From an uncultured Eubacteriales bacterium (GTDB lineage: Bacteria > Bacillota > Clostridia > Oscillospirales > CAG-272), in contig USGH01000150.1 in assembly GCA_900554225.1 (NCBI GenBank), forward strand, positions 1-6,644: DNA of 6,644 bases, in the 5' to 3' direction. Positions 1 through 5,052 of the stretch are shown one piece after another. The notes under the pieces were generated by a model. That model saw only the letters and a list, made by a program, of their open reading frames with translations, made no database searches and was not told the DNA's origin. Made by a program: the position numbers and the translations under genes. Position 1 is the stretch's first letter. Each line of letters begins with the position of its first letter.

Positions 1-97
1 AGGGAATTTCTATGGGGTAACCTTTGTTTTGTGACAAACATTCAATACCGATCGTAAAAAATTTGAAAAGCTACTGGATACATATGAGATATTCAAC

Positions 98-724
98 ATG
101 GTTTTGACGTTCAGTTTGTTCTGTATTGCAAATATCTTTATTCTCCCGTTTTTGAAACTCTATACAAGTGGGATTACAGATATCAGCTATGTAGATGCCC
201 TTCTTCCGTATCTCTTTATTGCTACGTACCTGCTTTCCAATGGTCGTAATTCCTCATCATTGGTTATCAACTATGCCGGTCATTTCAAAGAAACACAGTG
301 GCGTTCCATTTTAGAATCTGTGATCAACATTACGGTTTCCCTTGTATGTGTGATCAAATTTGGCATCTATGGTGTCCTCATTGGTACAATCGCCGCACTG
401 CTATACCGTACCAATGATATGATCATCTACGCCAACAAAAAAATCCTCCTCCGCAGTCCATGGAAAACGTATCGCCGGTGGCTTGTCAATCTTGCGTTGT
501 TCATCGCGGTCACACTGCTTTCCAAACCGATTTTTTCGCACATTTCTCTGGATACATACCCGAAGATCATTCTGTCCGCTGCAATGACCTGCATTGTAGT
601 GATCCCGTTGTTCTTCGCAGTTTCCTCGCTGTTCGATCGTGAAACCTATCGCTGCGCCAAGTCCATCATTGCCCCATACATACAGCGGATTTTCCACCAC
701 ACAAATCGGCAGTCCATAGATTGA
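98..724 (+). CDS. Polysaccharide flippase (Wzx/MATE-like), C-terminal fragment
   Basis: This is the C-terminal part of an integral membrane protein that resembles polysaccharide (O-antigen/teichoic acid type) flippases, which move lipid-linked glycans across the cytoplasmic membrane. About five hydrophobic segments are visible, at residues 2-20, 33-46, 75-101, 128-142 and 155-178. The segment FGIYGVLIGTIAALLYR is typical of this superfamily, and the tail is short and basic. Full-length relatives are about 450-500 residues, so this 208-residue frame is less than half. The ATG at 98 has no good ribosome binding site. The reading frame stays open and protein-like upstream to 35 (residues include DRKKFEKLLDTYEIF), where a TGA at 32-34 stops it. 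The start at 98 is therefore probably an artefact of a gene broken by a nonsense codon, frameshift or junction. The family call is fairly secure, the exact substrate unknown. An IS remnant follows about 70 bp downstream. Confidence 0.6.
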   Translation: MVLTFSLFCIANIFILPFLKLYTSGITDISYVDALLPYLFIATYLLSNGRNSSSLVINYAGHFKETQWRSILESVINITVSLVCVIKFGIYGVLIGTIAALLYRTNDMIIYANKKILLRSPWKTYRRWLVNLALFIAVTLLSKPIFSHISLDTYPKIILSAAMTCIVVIPLFFAVSSLFDRETYRCAKSIIAPYIQRIFHHTNRQSID

Positions 725-796
725 ACATAGCCTGTGGTTTGACTTTATGCGCATCCTCTCCCGAAGATTGTAGTGAACTATAATTGCCGCTTCCTT

Positions 797-1030
797 CTAA
801 ACGCCCATCCCCCCGCTGTTTCCTTCCGCCCAAGCGACAACAAGCTCATTGTTCCGCTTTGTTTCTTCTGTTTCCGGCGTGGAATCCTTACGTGGACGTC
901 CTTTGGGGAGGGGAACATAACCATTTTCTAAAGCTCGTTTTTTGCGATTCTGACGATTTGTTTCACCTGCTTCTTTTCTTCTGAATACTTCTTCTGCAAG
1001 CATTTCCATTTTTGTGTATTTCCTGGGCAT
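797..1030 (-). pseudogene. IS3-family transposase orfA, internally deleted and truncated
   Basis: OrfA of IS3 elements is the small helix-turn-helix DNA-binding protein that, with orfB through frameshifting, makes the transposase. The 77-residue frame starts MPRKYTKMEMLAEEVFRRK and contains RQNRKKRALENGYVPLPKGR and KRNNELV, which match my recollection of clostridial orfA proteins. In those relatives a recognition-helix segment of about 20 residues lies between the GETNR and NRQNRKKR motifs. Here GETN runs directly into RQNRKKR, consistent with an in-frame deletion at a short repeated Asn-Arg sequence. After KRNNELV the expected ELRMQVELLRNFL leucine-rich end is replaced by an unrelated tail (VAWAEGNSGGMGV), so the 3' end is also lost. 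The ATG at 1030 has an AGGAGGT ribosome binding site 6-7 bases upstream. It is almost certainly non-functional. Confidence 0.7.
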
Positions 1031-1035
1031 GACAA

Positions 1036-1076
1036 AACCTCCTGCTGTAGTTATTTATATTCTACAACAGGAGGTT
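1036..1076 (-). promoter_or_regulatory. RBS-sequestering hairpin upstream of IS orfA
   Basis: The arms 1036-1050 and 1062-1076 are complementary at 14 of 15 positions, with an 11-base loop. The remaining pair is a wobble or mismatch. On the minus strand the downstream arm contains the AGGAGGT ribosome binding site of orfA. Transcripts entering from outside would fold and hide it. This is an established way for insertion sequences to prevent expression from neighbouring promoters. The stem is seen in the sequence; the role is inferred. Confidence 0.65.
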
Positions 1077-1112
1077 CTTTTTGTCACTGTCTATTTTTCA
1101 GGGTGGGGTCCA

Positions 1113-1300
1113 GGCTATATCTCACCGCAGTGCGGGACGGTATGCCGAGCGTTCTGCTCGCTTGGGGATACAGAATTTACGTTTTGCGGCAAAATCCTCT
1201 TGCATTCCGGTGGATTTTGTGGTATACTTTTACTGGTTGAGCGCAAATACAATATATGCAAAATGAAATGCACCTACTGTACCGTGACGCTGTCCGCTGT
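1113..1300. other. Intergenic stretch between IS end and fucosidase 3' end
   Basis: I see no gene in these 188 bases. Two small dyads are present: CCGCA/TGCGG at 1125-1135, and CGAGC/GCTCG at 1146-1160 with a 5-base loop. They are followed by the plus-strand promoter-like element at 1200-1228 with its own dyad. No stem followed by a T-run could be identified as a terminator for the fucosidase transcript arriving from the right. Confidence 0.4.
1200..1228 (+). promoter_or_regulatory. Near-consensus sigma-A promoter, antisense to fucosidase
   Basis: TTGCAT (1200-1205) and TATACT (1223-1228) are separated by exactly 17 bases. The -35 is overlapped by an 8-bp inverted repeat, CAAAATCC (1190-1197) and GGATTTTG (1212-1219), which could bind a regulator. 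No convincing plus-strand gene lies downstream: transcription would begin near 1235 and run against the 3' end of the minus-strand fucosidase. It may be the relic of a lost gene, drive a small or antisense RNA, or be a chance match. Confidence 0.45.
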
Positions 1301-2542
1301 TTATGCCCTGGTGTTGTGCGCCGTGAACCGGGTGATTGTGTATTCTCCGCAGGCGTCCGTGACCTTGACCGTGAAGCCCTTGGCATATACGGCAGGGAAT
1401 GTGCAGATCGCCTTGTGACCGATCACGTACCCCTCGTACACCAGCACCTCGCCATAGCTGTACGGAATATCGTTTGCGTAAACGGCGTATTTCTTCACGC
1501 CTTCGCCTTCTGTCAGATCCTCCGCAAGAATCACAGCATCCACAAGCGTGTGATGGTCGAACGTGATGGAATGCGCGTCGCCGTCGTGATGGATTGCAGA
1601 GGAGGGAAGCGGGTGACCAAACCGTCTGCGGATCTCCTCGCCGAATTCCGTCAGTCTGGCAGCGTCCTTTTCCGGCAGCAGCCCCTCACGCGTCGGACCG
1701 ATGTTCAGAAGGAAATTCACGCCGTGGCCGACAGACATGCAGTACAGTCCCATCAGCTCCTCAAGCGAACGAATCTGATCCTCATTGTCCTCGCAGTCGA
1801 ACCACGTGCCGCGCCGCATCATGGTATCGCATTCCGCAGGCAGGAACATTTCTTCCTCGTATTCCGTCTGATCGTCGCTTTCCACGGAAATACGCTGACT
1901 ATTGACGATATACGTGTACGGCAGCGGCGCGATTCCCGCCTCATTACCGACCCAGCGTGTGTTCGGATCCCACATGCCAAAGATCAAAATGTTCGGCTGA
2001 AGAGAACGGATGGTGCGAATGATACGCGGACGGTCCCATTCGTGATTGCCGGAACCGCAGCCGTCGAACCACAGATAGTCGATCTTGCCGTAGCCGGTGA
2101 GCAGCTCTGTGATCTGACCAATGAAATAATCGTCGTAATCCATTTTGTCGAATGCGCTTTGATCCCGCTGTGCCGGGGAATAATAGAGTCCGACCTTCAT
2201 TCCGACCTCGCGGCAGGCATCGGTGAATTCGCGTACCACATCGCCTTTGCCATCCTTCCACGGCGTATTCTTCACACTGTAATCGCCATATGCGGTCGGC
2301 CAGTTGGCAAAGCCGTCGTGGTGCTTGCAGGTCATGATTGCGTAGGTCATGCCGGCAGCCTTACAGGTGCGCAGCCAGGAGGCACAATCGAGCTTTTCCG
2401 GATTGAATACAGACGGGTCCATGTCCCGTGTGTCCCAGTCGCGATAGCCTTTATAAAACGCGCGCAGTCCGAAATGGAAAAATGCGCCGAATTCCCAATC
2501 GAGGAACGCGAGCTGTTCTTTGGTGGGTTTGCAGTTGGTCAT
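1301..2542 (-). CDS. Alpha-L-fucosidase, glycoside hydrolase family 29
   Basis: GH29 enzymes are retaining exo-fucosidases that release terminal L-fucose from glycans, such as host mucin or milk oligosaccharides in the gut. The 413-residue product has the N-terminal barrel signatures: HFG (23-25), KHHDGF (73-78), GLYYSP (118-123), and LWFDG (157-161), in which Asp160 is the expected catalytic nucleophile. NFLLNIGPTREG (276-287) is the conserved strand near the end of the barrel. The last ~95 residues form a short beta-rich C-terminal domain. I cannot assign the acid/base residue, which varies between GH29 subfamilies. No signal peptide is visible, so the enzyme is probably cytoplasmic and acts on imported oligosaccharides. 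The ATG at 2542 is preferred over an upstream TTG at 2563 because AGGAG (2551-2555) sits 8 bases before it. It diverges from the yitT-like gene, and no fucose transport or catabolism genes adjoin it. The family is secure; linkage specificity is unknown. Confidence 0.9.
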   Translation of the reverse strand: MTNCKPTKEQLAFLDWEFGAFFHFGLRAFYKGYRDWDTRDMDPSVFNPEKLDCASWLRTCKAAGMTYAIMTCKHHDGFANWPTAYGDYSVKNTPWKDGKGDVVREFTDACREVGMKVGLYYSPAQRDQSAFDKMDYDDYFIGQITELLTGYGKIDYLWFDGCGSGNHEWDRPRIIRTIRSLQPNILIFGMWDPNTRWVGNEAGIAPLPYTYIVNSQRISVESDDQTEYEEEMFLPAECDTMMRRGTWFDCEDNEDQIRSLEELMGLYCMSVGHGVNFLLNIGPTREGLLPEKDAARLTEFGEEIRRRFGHPLPSSAIHHDGDAHSITFDHHTLVDAVILAEDLTEGEGVKKYAVYANDIPYSYGEVLVYEGYVIGHKAICTFPAVYAKGFTVKVTDACGEYTITRFTAHNTRA

Positions 2543-2608
2543 TACAATAACTCCTATACACAAGTGATGGGGGAGAGAAGCGAGAATCGCTCCGGCTCCT
2601 TCTCCTAC

Positions 2609-2617
2609 ATTGTATCA
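2609..2617 (-). promoter_or_regulatory. Candidate extended -10 promoter for the fucosidase
   Basis: The minus strand reads TGATACAAT here, a TGn extended -10 followed by TACAAT. It lies about 65 bases upstream of the fucosidase ATG. The -35 region (TTTCCT at 17 bases) is weak, which an extended -10 can tolerate. In the leader, 2579-2591 forms a 5-bp stem (AGCGA/TCGCT). The call is tentative. Confidence 0.4.
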
Positions 2618-2644
2618 TATTTATGAGGGAAAGGAAATACATTT

Positions 2645-3550
2645 TTGAAAAAAAGTCTCTCTATCCAAAAAACAATCCGGCAATATGGGATCATCACGTT
2701 GGCTTGCGTCGCCTATGCTGTGGCGATTGCTGTATTTCTGGATCCGCACGCTCTGGCTCCGGGTGGGGTGAGCGGTCTTGCCATCGTCCTGTCGAGCTTC
2801 ATTCCGCTGGATACCGGTGTGATCATCCTGCTATTTAATATACCGCTGCTCATCATCGGTACCCTTCGCCTTGGAAAAAGCTTTGCGGTCGGGACGATTT
2901 ACGCGACGGTTGTGTCCTCTTTGATGATCACCGGGATGAACGCCGTCATGGCGATCTGGGAGCTGCCGCTGCCAAGTGACGATCTCTTACTCAACGGCGT
3001 GATCGGCGGTGCCTTGCAGGCGGTCGGGATCGGCGTGATCTTCCGGTGCGGCGCAACAACGGGGGGAACGGACATCATCATCCGTCTGCTTCTCTTACGC
3101 CACCGCCATCTCCACACGGGAATGCTGTTCATGTGCATTGACTCTTCCATCATCGCACTGTCCGCCATCGTATCCGGCAGTCTGGAAATTGCCCTGTATG
3201 CCGCGCTGTCTCTCGTGGTCTCCTCCTATCTCATCGACCGGATCATGTACGGACCCGATACGGCAAAGTTTCTGATCATCATCACAGACCACGCCACAGA
3301 GGTCATATCCGCTGTGTTCGAGAAATATGATATCGGCATGACGCGGATGAATGGCAGGGGTGCATATACCGGAGAAGGCAAGGAGGTCATTCTCTGCGCG
3401 ATCAAAAAGCCCCTTGCCCCGTATGTGTGCGACATTGTACACACGGTGGACAAAAAGGCTTTCGTGATCGTAACAGACGCAGCAGAGGTCCATGGGGAAG
3501 GCTTTCAGGAGATGATCGAAGCGGATCAGAACAGTGTCACGATCCAGTAA
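2645..3550 (+). CDS. YitT family membrane protein (DUF161 plus DUF2179)
   Basis: This is a 301-residue integral membrane protein of the YitT/YqfU family, common in Firmicutes in several copies and of unestablished biochemical role. It has the full two-part architecture. Several membrane segments lie between residues 15 and 200, including the family motifs APGGVSGLA (38-46) and ATTGGTDII (137-145). A soluble cytoplasmic DUF2179 domain follows at about 205-295, with TRMNGRGAYTGEGKEVI (233-249) and AFVIVTDAAEVHGEGF (272-287). The length matches the family. The start is TTG at 2645, since there is no in-frame ATG before residue 93. AAGGAAA at 2631-2637 is a suitably spaced ribosome binding site, and MKKSLSIQKTIRQYG is a typical N-terminus. 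The upstream gene (fucosidase) is divergent. Downstream, the last 25 bp overlap the 3' end of convergent spoVAC. No consensus promoter is obvious in the 100-bp intergenic region on this strand. Confidence 0.9.
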   Translation: MKKSLSIQKTIRQYGIITLACVAYAVAIAVFLDPHALAPGGVSGLAIVLSSFIPLDTGVIILLFNIPLLIIGTLRLGKSFAVGTIYATVVSSLMITGMNAVMAIWELPLPSDDLLLNGVIGGALQAVGIGVIFRCGATTGGTDIIIRLLLLRHRHLHTGMLFMCIDSSIIALSAIVSGSLEIALYAALSLVVSSYLIDRIMYGPDTAKFLIIITDHATEVISAVFEKYDIGMTRMNGRGAYTGEGKEVILCAIKKPLAPYVCDIVHTVDKKAFVIVTDAAEVHGEGFQEMIEADQNSVTIQ

Positions 3551-3975
3551 AGGATCCCGTAGACGACGCTTGCCGATACGCCGTAGAGAATGACGGGACC
3601 CGCGATCTGGAAGATTTTCGCACCGACACCGAGGATGAAGCCTTCGCTTTTCGCGTCGATGGCACTGGAGGCTACGGCATTCGCAAAGCCCGTGATCGGC
3701 ACAAGAGTTCCGGCACCGCAGTGGCGTGCGAGATCATCAAAGTGTCCGCATGCCGTCAATACCACCGCGATCCCAATCAGCAGGACAGACACGAACATAC
3801 CGCAGGTCTCCTTCGACAAGGCCGGCAAATAGAATAGCAGCATATTGCGCAAACTCTCGGCAAACAGACAGATCGTGCCGCCGGAGCAGAACGCAAGAAG
3901 CATATCCTTCCAGAGCGGTGATTTTCTGGCGCGATTTCTGGCATAGCGTCGATACGTTTTCGGATCGGTATTCAT
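3526..3975 (-). CDS. spoVAC: Stage V sporulation protein AC (SpoVAC), solitary
   Basis: SpoVAC is part of the SpoVA channel in the spore inner membrane, which moves dipicolinic acid into the forespore and out at germination. B. subtilis SpoVAC has been reported to act as a mechanosensitive channel. The 149-residue product has the usual size and layout: a basic N-terminal tail (1-24), then membrane segments at roughly 24-40, 60-75, 95-110 and 120-147. The diagnostic central stretch GAGTLVPITGFANAV (87-101) and KSEGFILGVGAKIF (109-122) separates it from the related SpoVAE, which lacks the N-terminal tail and the KSEGF run. The ATG at 3975 is chosen because GGGGG (3985-3989) lies 9 bases upstream. 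An upstream TTG at 4008 has no such support. spoVAC normally sits with spoVAD and spoVAE, but here both neighbours are unrelated. Its 3' end overlaps yitT by 25 bp in convergent orientation. Confidence 0.88.
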   Translation of the reverse strand: MNTDPKTYRRYARNRARKSPLWKDMLLAFCSGGTICLFAESLRNMLLFYLPALSKETCGMFVSVLLIGIAVVLTACGHFDDLARHCGAGTLVPITGFANAVASSAIDAKSEGFILGVGAKIFQIAGPVILYGVSASVVYGILYWIVTLF

Positions 3976-4032
3976 ACAAATTTCCCCCACAGTTTTTCGT
4001 TTCCGCAAAGGTGCGGGCGTATGGCTTTTTCA

Positions 4033-4061
4033 TAGTATGTCCGTTTGCGGCAGAAGTATGT
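4033..4061 (-). promoter_or_regulatory. Candidate forespore sigma-G/F-type promoter for spoVAC
   Basis: The minus strand has ACATA (4061-4057), then exactly 17 bases, then CATACTA (4039-4033). Sigma-G promoters resemble GHATR, 17-18 bases, CATNHTA. The -10 fits fully and the -35 fits at four of five positions. Transcription would begin about 50 bases before the spoVAC ATG. spoVA genes are known forespore sigma-G targets in Bacillus, which makes the match meaningful. It is still a short pattern. Confidence 0.5.
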
Positions 4062-4107
4062 ATCGTATGCTTTTTCCGGCATTTTGTCTGGGCAAACACA
4101 GCTACAA

Positions 4108-4159
4108 CTGTCAATTCTATATGAAAACTATTGACAGATGCGTGTGCGTTTGATATAAT
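4108..4159 (+). promoter_or_regulatory. Consensus sigma-A promoter with overlapping operator-like dyad
   Basis: TTGACA (4131-4136) and TATAAT (4154-4159) are both perfect, with the optimal 17-base spacing. They drive the small membrane protein gene at 4239, giving a leader of about 70 bases. A perfect 8-bp inverted repeat, CTGTCAAT (4108-4115) and ATTGACAG (4130-4137), with a 14-base spacer covers the -35. It could be a repressor or activator site. The promoter is strong by sequence; the operator is inferred. Confidence 0.75.
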
Positions 4160-4238
4160 AATACTATATTCTGCCGTTTTCTTGTGTGTGTTGCGGCGAA
4201 ATAAAATTCTGAATCCACCAAAAAGTGAGGTAGTTTGC

Positions 4239-4694
4239 ATGAAAGCTCGTGAAGCGTTGCAGTGGGTAGCCGTCATAGGTGTTGCGTGTATAGCAATGGC
4301 GATTGTTATCGCGTTGATCGGCGCATCGGATACGCCCATGATCGTGTTTTGGCTGATGGGTGCCCTACTCTGTGTTGGATGTGCGGCGTATATGATGTAT
4401 CGCTATTATCAGTTACTTACAGAGATCCAGGACAGCATCCGGAAATTGCAGGATGACCGGAATTTGCAGGATGAAAAGAAGAAAGCTGTCCGGGAAGTGA
4501 CGAGGCAGCAGGAGGATGATCTGTGCGCTACGGCAGCGGGGATCGCAGAGGCATGGAAGCTCAAAGCCATGCAGAATATAGAGCGTTCTATCCAGAGTGG
4601 TAAGATCGACGAGGAAGAAGGCCTTGCAATGATACAGCATATCCAGAGCATTAGAGGCAATCCACGCAATGCCCGTAGCAGGAAACAGACCTGA
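4239..4694 (+). CDS. Small two-TM protein with cytoplasmic coiled coil, function unknown
   Basis: I do not recognise a named family for the whole protein. The 151-residue product has two closely spaced membrane helices (about 9-29 and 33-53) forming a hairpin. A highly charged, probably coiled-coil helix follows (about 56-93). A second helical part (98-138) carries IQSGKIDEEEGLAMIQHI, which resembles the helix-turn-helix shape of SHOCT domains, short oligomerisation modules often tethered to membranes. The C-terminus is basic (NPRNARSRKQT). Both termini are likely cytoplasmic. The ATG at 4239 is chosen because GTGAGG (4225-4230) precedes it and because the in-frame TTG at 4131 is itself the -35 box. 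It has its own promoter, is transcribed alone, and lies head-to-head with spoVAC. No terminator with a clear T-run was found after it. It is expressed, judging by promoter quality, but its role is unknown. Confidence 0.8.
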   Translation: MKAREALQWVAVIGVACIAMAIVIALIGASDTPMIVFWLMGALLCVGCAAYMMYRYYQLLTEIQDSIRKLQDDRNLQDEKKKAVREVTRQQEDDLCATAAGIAEAWKLKAMQNIERSIQSGKIDEEEGLAMIQHIQSIRGNPRNARSRKQT

Positions 4695-4696
4695 CC

Positions 4697-4761
4697 TGTC
4701 GCTTGTTCCTTGGGTGTTCCATGCTATGCGATCCTGCGGCGTGTCTCCGTGAAAAGCGACA
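4697..4761 (+). other. Long-range inverted repeat just after the two-TM gene
   Basis: TGTCGCTT (4697-4704) and AAGCGACA (4754-4761) are perfect 8-bp complements, 49 bases apart. They begin three bases after the stop codon. The loop is GC-rich and the second arm lacks a following T-run, so this is not a classic intrinsic terminator. It could fold in the 3' UTR or be chance. The rest of 4762-4924 holds no gene I can support. It includes another dyad, CCGAAAA/TTTTCGG (4808-4814 and 4832-4838). Confidence 0.25.
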
Positions 4762-4924
4762 TGATATACAGAGCTTGCCGGGAAGTCTTGATACAGGTTG
4801 TTTTTGTCCGAAAAAAGCCATATGTTCACGCTTTTCGGCGCAATAACGCGATGGATTTTAGACATTCTTAGAAGAAGTTTATATCTTGTCATAGGATTTT
4901 TAACCATTCACAGAGGTTTTTAAT

Positions 4925-4953
4925 TTGACATTCCGGTGGAAATCGTGTATAAT
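4925..4953 (+). promoter_or_regulatory. Consensus sigma-A promoter for the zinc-ribbon gene
   Basis: TTGACA (4925-4930) and TATAAT (4948-4953) are perfect hexamers with a 17-base spacer. Just upstream are two T-rich near-repeats, at 4893-4903 and 4914-4923, about 21 bp apart. They may act as an UP-like element or paired binding sites. Transcription should start near 4960, giving a leader of about 93 bases that contains a 10-bp palindrome, CATCCGGATG (4988-4997). Confidence 0.75.
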
Positions 4954-5052
4954 ATATACATAGGATGCAGGGCGAAACAATACGTCCCATCCGGATGCAA
5001 AGGCAAGACCTACCATTCTACATAGAAGATGCTTTTGAAAGGAGCAATCGTT

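Larger units (their letters stand above)
797..1112 (-). mobile_element. IS3-family insertion sequence remnant
   Basis: This is a decayed insertion sequence read on the minus strand. Its outer end is recognisable at 1112, where the minus strand begins TGGACCCCACCCTGAAAAAT, the TG-starting, C-rich terminus expected of an IS3-family inverted repeat. Next come a hairpin over the ribosome binding site and then a shortened orfA (797-1030). No orfB with the DDE catalytic domain is present, and no matching inverted repeat is visible between 724 and 800, so the far end is deleted and its exact junction cannot be placed. The element cannot transpose by itself. The family assignment rests on orfA resemblance and the terminus, recalled without a database search. 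Confidence 0.65.

Noticed and set aside
401..754. 117-codon minus-strand frame opposite the flippase fragment
   Set aside because: Low-quality sequence with no motif. The plus frame shows clear membrane helices.
739..784. TTGACT (739-744) and TATAAT (779-784) as a promoter
   Set aside because: The spacing is 34 bases, far outside the workable range.
1256..2626. Long open frame (456 codons) on the plus strand across the fucosidase
   Set aside because: It is a mirror of the GH29 gene, lacks any recognisable motif and ribosome binding site, and the minus-strand reading has unmistakable family motifs.
4092..4114. Minus-strand TTGACA at 4114-4109 as a spoVAC promoter
   Set aside because: No -10 box at 16-18 bases (CCAGAC-like sequence). 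It is better explained as the left arm of the dyad.
4131..4238. Upstream extension of the two-TM protein to the TTG at 4131
   Set aside because: The TTG is the -35 hexamer of the promoter, so it cannot lie in the transcript. A ribosome binding site precedes the ATG at 4239.
4413..4907. 164-codon minus-strand frame antisense to the two-TM gene
   Set aside because: No ribosome binding site, no family resemblance, and it overlaps a gene with a consensus promoter and sensible domain layout.
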